Shown: positions 1 through 12,584 of the stretch, piece by piece
Layout of the letters: each line of letters opens with the position of its first letter
Position numbering within the stretch: the stretch's first letter is position 1
NCBI RefSeq assembly: GCF_005239225.2
Contig: NC_133297.1
Location: forward strand, 16,976,147 to 17,040,146
DNA from: Populus alba
Taxonomy: Eukaryota > Streptophyta > Magnoliopsida > Malpighiales > Salicaceae
DNA length: 64,000 bases
Reading direction: 5' to 3'
The notes under the pieces: model-generated
What the model saw: only the letters and a program-made list of their open reading frames with translations
Database searches by the model: none
What the model was told of the DNA's origin: nothing
Program-made: the position numbers and the translations under genes

Positions 1-1150
1 TTGGTTTTTAAAGGAAAAAGTGAATTCCTAAAGATAGGATATCTTTTTAGCATATTGATGACTTAACTTACTATGCTTATATGTACTTTAAAGCCTCATG
101 ATTAGCAATTAGTATGAACTCTTTATGTAACAAGAAGTGTCACTAATATTTTAATGACTCAATAATGACATAAAACTTAAGGTTTTACATAAAGTGTTCT
201 TTTTGGAACTTGTTAGTTCTCATTGAAAAATACCTTAAGATTATCCTTTTGGCTAAGAAAACCTTCAATCTTTAAACTTGAAGCATTATAATTCACCTCA
301 AATAACCTATCAAAGTTAGGAAGAACTAGGACAAGAGATTCAATAATCTTTTATTTCACTAATTAAAAGTTGGCTTTCACTTCTTCTATTCATTAGAAAG
401 TGTGCCCTTTAAAGTAATCTATAATGTATAATTTAAAAAAACTAAAATTATGAATGAACTGCCTATAGAAATAGGCTAACTCATAAAAACTGTTAACATT
501 ATGAATGTTTTTAAAAGTGGGACACTCCAAAATAGCTTCCACCTTGGCTTGATTAACATGCACACCATCAACAAAAACAATAAAACCTAAAAAAGTGATG
601 GTATTAGTAAAGAACATGCATTTCTTATCATTTATAAATAATTGCTCGTGCTTTAATATATAAAAAATAGCTCATTGATGCTTTAAATATAATCTAATGA
701 TGGACTATAAATCAAAATATTATCAAAGTAAACCACCATAAACTTGCCCATGAATGGTCCACAACACACGATGTATGAATTAAATGAAGATACTTAGTGT
801 ATTGGATAGTTTAAATGACATCATCATCTACTCATTAACCAATGCTGCATCTTAAACGCCATCTTTTACTCATCCTTTAGCTTGATTTGAATATAGTGGT
901 AACCGTTTTTAAGGTCAGTTTTAGAGAAGAACTTAGAACTAACTAGCTAATCTAACATCTCATCCAATTATGGTATAAGGTACATATACTTTATAATGAT
1001 TTAGTAGATCGGTCTACTGTCTATACGCATAAACTATATGATATCTCTAGCAACTCTATCACCTAACATTGCAACTCTTTAGAATCGAGTCATTATGCTA
1101 AACTATTTGGCAAGTTTGAACAAAAAATTAGATTGATTTGGCGCTGGAGA
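1..1150 (-). pseudogene. Ty3/gypsy reverse transcriptase-RNase H remnant
   Basis: Read on the minus strand, this stretch holds pieces of a Ty3/gypsy pol gene. About 840-1140 gives the fingers/palm part of reverse transcriptase (LDEML, then FFSKTDLKNGYHYIQIKL). The open stretch 393-617 gives the next part (VFLGF-like TFLGFIVFVDGVHVNQAKVE, then SFYELAYFYRQFIHNFS). About 200-390 resembles the start of RNase H (FEVNYNASS). Stops and frame changes break it in several places, and no LTR is seen, so it is an old dead copy whose remainder lies left of the window. The family assignment rests on the order and spacing of these motifs; the lineage (perhaps chromovirus) is not certain. Confidence 0.75.
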
Positions 1151-2288
1151 TTTGACATTAGAGGTAGCATTGATTCAACTTTTCTGGTATCAAATCTGTA
1201 AATTCAACCAATACTTCTTAAACCTTTGTAATACTATCAATATTTTCATCAAGGTTACTCGAAGACATTAATTAAAAAACCACTATTTCATTATCGAACT
1301 CCTTTAAAAATCAAGATATAGTTAACTAACTCTTTTATTTATTTATTTATTTGGCTCAGCCATAAAAACTACCCTTTTTTCTTCTTCTTTTCTATGCATT
1401 AATATTATACATTTTCTTTTTATGTTGAGGGTGTATGTGTTGCATTACCTATCATGCACTATCCATTTGGTCTATAAATGTGTTTTCTAGGCCTTTCACA
1501 TGATCTTACTTCAACAGATTCAAATCCTATTATTCATATCCTTTAAAACCTCTTACATCAATTGTTGCACCTTGGTGGACATCGCAGCAGGGGCTGAAAT
1601 GTCTATCTTGTAAAATTTGGAGTCCATGAAATTGACCTTAGGGTAGAAAACATCAGAAATCACCAAAAAAATACCACTGGGCCACGTGCGCGTGCACAAC
1701 CCACACACTACTCAGTTGACTAAAAATAAAACAAAATTAGGATTTTATGTATTAGTCTTAAAATTTATTTTTTTCACACTTTAGTTCCGGTATGTTAAGA
1801 AAGTAGAGAGAAAGCAAATGAAAATTAGGGAAGAGAGAGAAATGGCATGACGGATCACATTTAAGCCATAAAAAAATTGATTGGCAAAAAAATAATAATC
1901 TTAGTGTCAATAAATTCGTGTTAGAGAGAGATGTTCAAGAAAGTTGTTTTTTTTTTGTTTCCTTCAAAAATGCTAGAAAAAGTAGAATGGGTTATATTAA
2001 ATTTTTTTATATGAAGTTTTTTTGAATTTAGTTTGGATTTTAGTTTTTAATGTGATTATAGGTCATCCAAGTTAAAAAATTAGTTTATTGATGTATTTTT
2101 TTTGGTGAAATTTGGTTGAAATATGAGTTTTGGGAGTCCAACACTTGAATGCCAACTCTTTAGCTATCAGTGGTAGTTGGAGAACAAAATAGAAGATGAC
2201 ATGTTGTTTCCTCAAGTAAATAACATGTTGCCAATAATATTTTTTTTTTTTAAAAAAATTGGATGGATAACTTGTTGTCCACACACAC

Positions 2289-2341
<53 letters not shown>

Positions 2342-3120
2342 ATAACTTTTAAATATAGTTATATTCTTTTATGTTAATATTAATAATTATTTTAAAAATA
2401 ATTATATGTGAATTTAATATGTAAATTTTTCAAAGACTTTTTCAAGAAAACACAGTGAAAATAAAATATATTTTTAGTTATTTTTTATTTAATTTCTCAA
2501 ATTAATCATTCTTTTTTTTTTTTACAATTAGTTGTGTATAAATTATAGAGGCATGATTTATTTTTTGTTTTTTTTTTATATTGAAACTATGATATTTTTT
2601 TTATTTAAAAAACTTTTATTATGATAATAAAGACATGTTTTCATTCAAAAAAAGATATTCAAATTCATGAAAAAAAAAGCAGGTTTTTACTTAAAAATAT
2701 ATTTTTTACTAGAGAATATCGATCATTGAAATTGTTATGGATATTTATTATAATTACTATAAAATCAAAATATTAGTTAGATCCATAATGTCTCAATGGA
2801 TTTTCAATAAGATTCTTCCCTTTAGTTCTAGCTAATAAAATTAATAAGTAGTCACATGAAACTCCATTAGAGTTCCTAAGAACTTTGCCCTGCATCATGT
2901 GGAACTGAAATGATAAACTAAAAAACCATGCAAAGAGACATAAAACATTTGTATCTTAATTTTTTTATATAGTTTGTTCTTGTAATTGGGATGTTTTAGT
3001 AAATTCATTTTTCTACATGAAAAGAAAAAGAAGAAAGAAATCACTTGAGTAAACTTTTTTAAAGTTTTCCCTAACATTTTCATTCATTTTTTTTCTTTTC
3101 TTTTTTCTAAAAAGCAATCT
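1151..3120. other. AT-rich intergenic region upstream of PSAL
   Basis: No gene is recognisable. The region has many A and T runs, an (AC)n-(AT)n microsatellite at about 2281-2338, and a lone G-box-like CCACGTG near 1682, too far (1.7 kb) from PSAL to assign to it. Confidence 0.6.
2281..2338. repeat. (AC)n-(AT)n microsatellite
   Basis: A short CA run passes directly into about 23 AT dinucleotides. Such a compound tract is expected to vary in length between individuals. Confidence 0.95.
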
Positions 3121-3154
3121 CCTTAGCCTCACCATGTCAACACGTTTTGCAATT

Positions 3155-3370
3155 GTAGATAGGGCTATGGATAAGGTTGCAAATGAAATCCCTCCAATGG
3201 ACATTGAACAAGTTTGACACCTCACCAATAACAGCCACAAGTTTGTAAGCAATAGATTCTCTTTTAGCTTAACTCAAGAGAATCAGACACCTTCCTTCCT
3301 CGTGTTGCCTGCATATTTGGACGCTCCATACTCCAAGCTGTTTTAACAAAAGAAAAAAGAAGGCAGTCAA
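3155..3370 (+). promoter_or_regulatory. PSAL proximal promoter and leader with GATA/I-box-like sites, no clear TATA box
   Basis: A GGATAAGG I-box-like element lies at 3169-3176 and a GATA motif at about 3158. CCAAT-like boxes occur near 3195 and 3226. I see no TATAA-type box in the 200 bases before the ATG. I-boxes and missing TATA boxes are known from nuclear photosynthesis genes, so light control is a reasonable inference; the start of transcription is not mapped. Confidence 0.4.
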
Positions 3371-4225
3371 ATGGCCACTACTGCTTCTCCAATGGCCAGC
3401 CAGCTCAAAAGCAGCCTTGCCCCATCTCTAGGAAGGAGGCTTGCCATCCCCAGGGGCATTTCTGGAGCTCCATTTAGAGTTTCGCCCAACAAGAGAAGCT
3501 TCACTGTCAAAGCCGTTCAAGCAGACAAGGTAAGAAACATTCTTTTCTCCTGCCTGCCTTTTCTTGCTGACCATGTCTAGCTAGTACTATTGTTGTTTAG
3601 ATGCTCCGAGCACAACCAGTTAGTTGCTGACCATGTACTTCTGTTATGTCAAAAGTTATAACTTGTAGTGGAAAATCGAAATGGATAAAAAGGGCTCCTG
3701 ATAATAAGGACATCCTTTGTTCAAATCTTGCAGCCAACTTACCAAGTGGTTCAACCAATCAATGGCGACCCCTTCATCGGAAGTCTTGAGACTCCCGTTA
3801 CATCAAGCCCGCTGATTGCATGGTACCTGTCCAACCTCCCCGCCTACAGGACAGCAGTCAGTCCACTTCTCCGCGGAATCGAGGTGGGGCTGGCTCATGG
3901 CTTCCTCCTCGTAGGTCCGTTTGTCAAGGCTGGTCCACTGAGGAACACAGAGTATGCAGGTGCTGCTGGATCTTTGGCTGCCGGTGGTCTGATCGTAATC
4001 CTAAGCCTTTGCTTGACCATGTATGGAGCTGCATCCTTCACTGAAGGGGAGCCATCCATTGCCCCAAGTCTAACCTTGACTGGAAGGAAGAAGGTGCCTG
4101 ACCAGTTGCAAACTGCAGATGGCTGGGCCAAGTTCACTGGAGGATTCTTCTTTGGTGGGATTTCTGGTGTCACCTGGGCATATTTCCTTCTCTACGTCAT
4201 AAACCTTCCTTACTATGTTAAGTAG
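3371..4225 (+). CDS. PSAL: Photosystem I reaction centre subunit XI (PsaL), chloroplast precursor
   Basis: Two coding exons, 3371-3529 and 3734-4225, with a 204-base GT-AG intron in phase 0, encode 216 residues, close to the usual length for plant PsaL. Residues 1 to about 50 are rich in Ser, Arg and Ala and look like a stroma-targeting peptide. The mature part begins near [20 protein letters not shown] and continues into the conserved [20 protein letters not shown] helix (about 101-120), a second helix around [19 protein letters not shown], and a last helix before the C-terminal YYVK. E103 and H108 sit where chlorophyll is bound in this family. PsaL lies at the edge of photosystem I and in plants forms the docking site for light-harvesting complex II in state transitions, together with PsaH. 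The reading frame is intact and looks functional. Confidence 0.97.
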
Positions 4226-6600
4226 AGAAAATCTACGTTTTTCTTTGTTTGTTGCAACTCTCTCTGTCAATGTATATTTACTTATTTGGGATAGCCATTT
4301 GCAAATGGAAACTGCAATATGTTTGTCTCGATGAACATCAATGTATGATCAAGAAATTGGAATTGTTTGCTTGTTGCACGTATTTAACCATTTAAGCATT
4401 TGCTACGAACTCTACTACTACTACTCATGCACTCTCTTTTAAAAGCAACACATTCGTTTACAAATTCCACCCACTACGATCTTCAAGCTAGAGGGTCGTT
4501 TTCCTTTCACAAATTTTCTTCTCTTTTGGTTCTTATTTCTCGTCAAAAATATGTGAGATTGAGGTCATGAAATTAATGGGGATTTAAATTTACACGAGGT
4601 AAAGAAAATGAAAAAGAATGCCAAAAGCAAGGGATTGTAGGAACCATGTTTTAACCCAACAAATCCAAACGCAAATTTCAGCTCAAACCTCACCCAACTG
4701 ACCTAGATATTTTAAAAAAAGTTTGTGGATTTGTTTCTCTCTCTTTTCGTTCTTTCTATCGTGACTTCCTCCAAAAATAACAAGAATTTCAGTTTAAACT
4801 TAACCTTTTAATTTGAGAAAGGTCGAAGGATTTAAGGGCTTGAATTAATATTTTAGAGTGTGAGTTGAATTAAAATAAATCGATTAGATATCTAGAATTT
4901 TAGGCTTTGAAAAACATTTTGTGTTTTTATAAAATCATTAGATTTGATGACTAATAAATTAGAATTCTAAAAATTTTGATTTTTGATGAACAAACCGATT
5001 AGGTTGTCTGAACTAGCTCATCGGTTGGTTTATGATAGCTATCAACTAGTTGACCAAACAATAAGGGTTAATTGAGTATGTTTGGTTCGATTAATTTAAG
5101 TTATATTAGAGATTGATCATGTGAATCAGCTTAGCTTTATAATTACATTTTGATCTCTAAACTTAGAGTTTTAATCTTTTATATTACTTTGCTTTGAGTT
5201 ATTTTTTAGTGTTTTTCATATCCGTTATATGTTTTGTTGATGTTTCTTCTAATGATTTTCAGTAGTTTCTAGCTCTGCATCCTCTTGTCTTTTGCTTTTG
5301 TTTTCTAGGTGAATAAGAAAATATTTAATTTACATGTAATATAAATAATATATGTATGTTGATTATATGATGAGTACAATTGATAAGTTCTTGAATGTTT
5401 ATATATGTTGCTTTATCATATAAGTACTCATCTATTTTTTGAATTTATACTCGTATTCTATTGAATTGAATTTTATTTGATATAATGTTTATTTGCTTTG
5501 ATAATTATATAAATATCTATTATGTTAAACGTAGTTAATCTATGTGCACATATTATTTTGTATACCTAACTGGTGAGAGAGGCATCATCCTATGTCGACT
5601 GATCCTCCTACAGTAGTTACCATTGAATGTCATTTGGTCACATACTGATGTTATATGATCTCTGACATGTATTCCACTACCTTATATTAATATGCTTAGT
5701 GTGTATATTTATATCAAGATATGTACGACTTATAAATTATTAATATCTAAGATGTGTATTAAATGATATTTTTTTACTAAGTTGGTTGAACTTGCCCCTT
5801 CATTTTAATATTATTTCAAGTTTTTAGCTTCCATTAACAGGTTGATACTTTATTGAGAGTTCCTGCTACTTTGTTTATTGGTATGCTTTGCTTGCTTCCG
5901 CAAAGCTTTTCTTTTAGTTTTTAATTTAATGTCTTTGATAATACTCTACTATTATACTGTTTTATTTAAATTTAGAATTTGACAATGTAATAAATATTAT
6001 AAATATTTGTTTTTGTTCTATTTGATAAGAAGTTTTGAAGTATCATTTAATTTTATTATTTGAAGAATATTATTTGTTGAAAGATTATAAAACACTCTGA
6101 AATTTTTAAATAATTTATTTTTGATATGTATATTACGAGACTTAGCATAAATAAAATGTTTTTATAACACCATTCTTATATTGCTGGTTATTAGATCCGG
6201 GATTCGGATCCTGACAAGAATAGTGATAAATGTTTATAACTTGAGCATTATTACCGAGCAGAAACCTAAACAAACCCAGGAAAAAGAAAAGAGCATACAT
6301 TTACTATATAACTTGAAGTTATTAAAACCTTGTATGGTTAAGTGAGAAATGCTGAAAATCACAACAACTCAAGCAGTAAAAGTATCTAATTATAACAACA
6401 TATACATACTGGCTAGTGATTAGAATTGAGTTTGAAGAGTGATAATCAATAACTCTGACTCCTTTTTTTGGGGAATTTTAGTATCATGCATATGATGTTA
6501 TTGTTTCAACCAAAAAAAAATATGAGAGCCAGAGAATACCTATCTTCTCACCGAAACTTTATATTTTCTTTTTGGGAAGAAGTCCAACTACTCCTCCTTA
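4226..6600. other. Intergenic region with possible LTR-like remnant
   Basis: After the PSAL 3' UTR no gene is seen. From about 5000 to 6230 the sequence has the feel of a decayed gypsy-type LTR: a part with GAGAGAGGCATCATC and GTCGACTGATCCTCC near 5575-5610, and an end near 6200-6215 reading GGATTCGGATCCTGACA. No partner LTR, binding site or coding remnant is found, so this is only a weak pattern call. Confidence 0.3.
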
Positions 6601-6660
6601 CGTGCCATTAACGGTCTCTTTTCTTCTGCTTGCACTTGCATAAGCATAACTCAATCAACA

Positions 6661-9600
6661 ATGGCAATTCTTCAACCACAAATCCCTTTGTCTCTTTACC
6701 CCCATCATTTCCATCTCCCTCTTCACTCTCCTACTGCAGCACCTTTTCTTTGCACACCCTTCAAAACACCAAGAAAACCACTCAATCTCACCTGCTCAAC
6801 CAAAGGCCAAGATGTACGCTTCTTTTAACTTTTTTTTGTCTTTTGAATAATTTGCTTGTCATGTACAAGTAATTCCTTTTCTCCCTTGAATTGAAAGCAG
6901 GATTATCTGATAGATGCTCCTGTTTCTGCTGGAGATGGGTTTTCTTTCTCTGGAGGTGCCCTCCTATTCTTGCCTTTTTCCTTATAAACATAAAAATTAT
7001 GAACTTGATAAGACATTGATAATTCGTGTGTTTTTGTATCAGGGAAATATTCAGACGGGCCTAGCCCGTCCGATGAATGGTTTAAGCAAGGAAAGATTGT
7101 ATGTTTTGGTGTCCTCAATTTTTTCTTAATATATTTTATGCTGTAGTATTTTTGTATCATGTAGATATTATATTCACAATGTCTATTGCCTGGCAAGAAA
7201 AAAAAGGGAAATTTTGTTTGATCATAGAGGGTTCTCTTTTGCAGGTGAAAGCTCATCCTGTTTCTGGCTCTGGAGATAAGGCGAAAGATCCTATATTTGG
7301 ACTTAAAATGGGTGCTGCTTCTCAGGCCTCAAATGATCTTTTCAGGTGTTAAAAATCTCGAACTATGATCGTAACAGCTATACTAGTGTGTTTTTTTATA
7401 GGGGTTTTTGTTATAGGCTGAGCTATATAATATCAAGAAATTGAGATTGGATTATTTGCAGGGCTTACCGATTGAAACATGCTCTCTCTATATATGATTT
7501 TGTGCAATAGATGGTTTTGCGTGGAAAGCGGAAATGCTGATAATCCCACTGTTATATTAATTCATGGTTTCCCTTCACAGGTGAGCTCTTTCTTCAATGG
7601 CTGGTATTGGGAATTCAATTATCTTCATGCAACATGCATACTTGTTCTCTCTCCACACTCTCACTTAGAGGACTTGTGATTTTTCATACAATCTCTTGGA
7701 TGAACTTGTGTTAGTGAATCGTGATATTTCAGTTTGGCTTAGCAGCAGCTAAGTGCCTGTAGGTGTTTGGTACAATGCCTTGGTCTAAAAACTAAAGGCA
7801 CTGCCATTTTTTGGACGACATTTAGTTGTCTCTCACAGAATGTTTTATGACCAAAATTCAGTCAAGCATGGCTGAATGTTTGTGATTTTCGCAGAAAATT
7901 CAGCCATATCATAATGTTTTGGATTGTTATATTTATCATTCTATAACTTATGCCATGTAATTCAATGTGTATTTTCTTCTCTTTCGTTTTTCTTTTTACT
8001 TGCATAGTTATTGAATAGCAGTCATCAAACCATCAAGAAAGATCTCATAATGCTCACGTTCCTAAACCATGCTCAAATTTGATATAGAACAGTTCAGTTA
8101 ATGGTGTTTGATGCTGGTTAGATATCTGCATTTGTTCATAGTAGAAATCTATGTGATGCTACATGATTTTTTAGAATTACTTTATATGTAGCTAGCTGAT
8201 GTCCATGTTCTTTTCATCTGATTTCCAACCCCATTCACTAGCATATTGTCCTTGATATGCATGTCTGTCATTGTCGTTTTCTTGACTTATAGAAGAGTTT
8301 GATGCATGGTCTTAATATATTCTGTCACAGGCATATTCGTACCGCAAAGTTCTTCCCACTCTGTCCAAAAACTATCATGCTATTGCTTTTGATTGGTTAG
8401 GTAAGATCGTAATTCTTGTACTGTGAATTGTTTGTTTTCAGATTATAGTGTTGATTTTACGACAAAGTATGGAAGCTTCAGTCAAATTATCGGAAATTTA
8501 ATGCATGAGTGTGGCAATGAAGCTTGAAATAGTTTATAGACAATACACAGAGCTTTCTTAATGTCTTAACCACGTGGATCACAGTTACAATAGTGGTTAG
8601 AAAAGTATTCTTCAACTTCAACGGTTGATTTCACCTGTAATCGCTTTTATGAAGATCTTTTTAATTACATGTCAATTTGCCTGAAGTGACCTGCTTTTTG
8701 TGAATTTACCCTGTAATCAGCTTTAGGCTAGAATTGATTGCAGTTTTGACTTCACTTCTTTTACAGGATTTGGATTTTCAGACAAGCCTCAACCCAGATA
8801 CGGATTTGACTACACTATGGATGGTATTTAGTATACCATGCCTTAACAGTGGCAGGGGGGAAGGGTTAAAGATTAGGTCTTCTGCCATTGTTTCATGCTC
8901 CAATGGGTATCTTAGGGGAAAGAAGACGTATCGTGATATCTTATAGAGGAAACGATGTTCATATAGTTTTTTTTTTTTTGACTTTGCAGAATTTGTAGCA
9001 TCCTTGGAGTCCTTAATCAATGAAATTGCCACTGAGAAGGTATCACTTGTTGTGCAGGTGTGTTTTCCTACTTTCCATCCAAAACCATTGATGCACAGGT
9101 TAAATCTATTATCATGTAATATGGAACTGAAGAACTTCTAACTTTTGATGTGCTTTTCAGGGATACTTTTCACCAATTGCTGTCAAATATGCTAGCAAGC
9201 TTCAGGGAAAGCTCAATGATCTAATACTCCTCAATCCCCCAGTACGTGTTTCTTAAACCTCACCATTTAGTTCTCGCTTTTTGTTCATCACTTCATGTAT
9301 CATTTTCGTCATCCTAGAACTATTAAGATCAACCGAGTACATAACTAAACGTCATACAGTGAAATTTTCCTTGATGTTTTTAAAATAGTAATCTTTTCTC
9401 CCTTTGGATTCGACAATTGACCCACACAACAAGTGCATCCTTATCTATACAGTAATATAGCAGCAGTATGCAAGAGTAACCCGGCCTCCATAACATAAAC
9501 AAATTCTTGATGTGAACAGGATTTGATTCCAAGTCTTGGCATGATGCCAAGAAACTTTATCAGCTAAGCGGTGACTTCTTTAGTTTCAGTACCGACTTAC

Positions 9601-12095
9601 CTTCATTTTTCTCTATTCAAGTTTTCCAGTCAAGAAGCATATTGTTATGGTAGGACCATAACAAGCAGAAGAAGTTCAAGAAATGAAGAGAGAATAGAAG
9701 AAATGAAAGGAAGAAAGACACTGTAGATGTCTGCAATTTCACAAATCTTATTACTCATCCCTCACGCCTCCTTATTACATGCTCTTCTCCTTTCCCAGCT
9801 ATTACCCACATTTCCCATGTTCTCTTTTCATCTACAGCTAACTTCCCTGCCCTATGGTGACACATATTTGTTTTTTCACTTGAAAACGGAGAGTATGTAA
9901 GGCTCGGTTTCTTCCAATGTATATCTATCATTAGAATCATGAAAAAAACTATACTGTTTTCTTGAATTTTTATTTGAGGATAGTTACTGAAACGTGCTGT
10001 TTTTCTTGGTTTATAAGCTAACTGCCACACATGCCAATCTTCCATCAGCCTTGTCCATTTTCAGCAACTTCTTACTGGGTGAAATCTTTTGCCAGGTAAA
10101 AAGATTCATTTTATGTTCCTGCTTCTATTTCTATTTCTATCTTTGTGAGCTTGTCCATCTATTGGCCCACAACTAATGACTTCACACCTGTGCCGAAATA
10201 GGATCCTTTAAGGGCAAGTGACAAAACCTTGACCAGCTCTGGACCCTATAAAATGAAAGAAGATGATGCAATGGTGTATAGAAGACCTTATCTCACATCT
10301 GGGTCTGCAGGGTTTGCATTGAACGTGATTAGTAAGGCCATGAAGAAGGATCTAAAAGTAAGTTCAATATATATATAAGATCTCCATTTTCCTCATCATC
10401 CAAGAGCTTGTTAAAATACAATTTGACTCTTTTCTTTTTGAGTCTCAACTCTCAAGGCCAACTTCAATCGAGTCAGCACTTCACCATTGCCTCTGGCGTC
10501 TATCTATGCATCTGCTGCTTCTTCGAGCAGTCAATCTCATCAGTGTTCTTTCTTCTACTATTCACCTGTGCTTTTCTGAACTTTCTTTAGTTTTTTCAAG
10601 AAAAAGAAAGAGAACATAATAGCATTAGCAGTATCAGTCTCATCTCAACCAAGAAAAAGGCTTGAATTAATCCAACCGAATGACTTTATTTGTCTGTATT
10701 TCTGTAGTTTAGGTTAAACGACATGAGCTGGTCTGTATCTTAACCTGATTATTATTCCACATGACAATTCTTGCATGATTCCCGGGCTAAAAATGCACTG
10801 CATGCTCACATGTTATCATCTTCACGAAGAGTCAAGGGTTTTGACATCAGTGTTAAATGTGCACATTCTTAAGATAACATACATACCATTTATTTGATGG
10901 TCTTAGATGAAAAAAAAAAGATTATCTTGTCAAAAAGTTTTCTTCTGTTCACCATGCAAGATTTTAGCTCAGGGGATTTCTTTGTCAGGAAACAATTTAA
11001 GGCATGTGTTTGAGGTTACAACCGGCCTCTACTAATATTTTTAGTTGTAGATTTGGAACAAGTTGATTCTATTACATTTTGTGCCACAAACGTTTTATCT
11101 TGGTAAAGGGCTCCTGGAGTTTGTGGAAACCTGAAAGCAAACTAACTTACAGATTGTTGTTGTGAAATTAGTTTATCACATGCTAATGCTTGCCCTATTC
11201 ATCTTAGAGTTTTTCTTTCTTTACATCACAGGCCTATGTGGAAGAAACAAGGAAAACACTCTTGGATGAAAATTGGAAAGTTAAAACCACAGTGTGTTGG
11301 GGCCAGAGAGATCGTTGGTTGAGCTATGATGGAGTTGAAGACTTCTTGAAGAATTCCAAACACAAACTAATCGAGCTTCCAATGGTAGAAACTCTTCTCT
11401 TCTCTGGAAAAGCTCAAAATTCATTTCTCTTAGGAGAGGAAGCAGCAGCATATTTTGTACCGTTTACTTTTGCAACCACAATTTTGATTTACAAATGCTT
11501 ACTCATCAATCATTATTGATATAAAGTGCCTTCTCTGCCATCTTTTTTCTTTCCTGGACTAGTAAGTTTGCATTTGTTGTTTTGTTAAAAAACTGGAAAA
11601 GACATGTAGAGAACATTGCCTTATAGCTGTTCTTCCATTTTTCTTGTGTGTGGTTTCATCAATATCTGTTTAGCAACTCTTTTTTTTTTTTTTCTTTTGC
11701 TTCTGCTTATTGGGGTTTAAGAGGAGTAGAATTGACTCTTCTAAGGTACTTACTCCTCAGCTAATTGCTCCCGAATTAATATGTTTACTAGCCATTCTCA
11801 AATAATGTCTTCAAAGTTATTCTTTATTTATCACTTGGTTCATATTCCTGAGGAATACCTTCCTGCTTCTATATTGTTTTTAACCCCTTCTGCTACCCAA
11901 ATTGCTTTGTGATTGATTCATTTGGCCTGGGGTTCTGACCTCTCTTTCCTTGCGTTCTTATCCACTTTCTTTAGTTATGCTTCTGACACCAACTTTTTTT
12001 GCATTTTGAAGGCTGGTCATCATGTACAGGAGGATTGTGGTGAAGAACTTGGAGGAATCATTTCTGGAATCCTAGGCAGAAGGAGCAGAATTTGA
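6661..12095 (+). CDS. Alpha/beta-hydrolase fold protein, plastid type, without a catalytic nucleophile
   Basis: Thirteen coding exons join in frame: 6661-6813, 6901-6955, 7043-7098, 7245-7345, 7511-7580, 8331-8400, 8767-8823, 8990-9057, 9161-9241, 10018-10095, 10202-10357, 11232-11384 and 12012-12095, all with GT-AG introns. They give 393 residues. The first 50 residues are basic and poor in acids and look like a chloroplast transit peptide. The fold is shown by the oxyanion-hole strand VILIHGFPSQ (136-145), FDWLGFGFSDKP (165-176), the elbow VVQGYFSPIAVKYA (208-220), CWGQRDRW with Asp342, and AGHHVQEDCG with His369. The residue at the nucleophile position is Phe213, not Ser, Asp or Cys. I recall the same elbow in an Arabidopsis homologue annotated only as an alpha/beta hydrolase, so this is probably a family trait. 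The substrate is unknown. Confidence 0.9.
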
Positions 12096-12584
12096 TTCTG
12101 TCCTAAAATCATCTGTGGTACTGGTAGTTAAATGTTCAAAGAATTTAACTACCTAGTCTTTTGCACGTTATGTTACATTTTCAGCTAAGATTCAGGATAG
12201 AGACATGCAGGAGGAGCATCCCTCAATCAGAGTCTGGACATGCTATCTTTTCAGAGTTAAACACTCCTATTTGTAGCAACTATCAAATATATATATCAAA
12301 ACATTTGTTTATCAAATTTAATGATACTACCTCTTAATCTTCTTCAAGAATACATATTTTTCTTCAATCGCAATCCATTTCTAAAGGAATTGTTGCTTTC
12401 TTCATTTAAAAGAATCGACAGCATAGACTACGATCTCAAGCTTTATTCACAACTACACATCGATAAGAACCTGGTACGATCTGGTAATTGTTGTCTATTG
12501 CAGAACACAGTTTTGTTGTCCTCCCTTGCTCAAACGAGTTCAATATCACAAAATAAAGCTCTAGCATTTCATCTGCGTCAGTTA
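12096..12584. other. Convergent 3' region between hydrolase and DUF707 genes
   Basis: The two stop codons face each other 489 bases apart. The stretch should hold both 3' UTRs and both polyadenylation sites. Open frames here have no recognisable product. Confidence 0.7.

Noticed and set aside
3820..4270. Other open frames overlapping PSAL exon 2 on both strands
   Set aside because: They are shadows of the conserved PsaL frame and have no features of their own.
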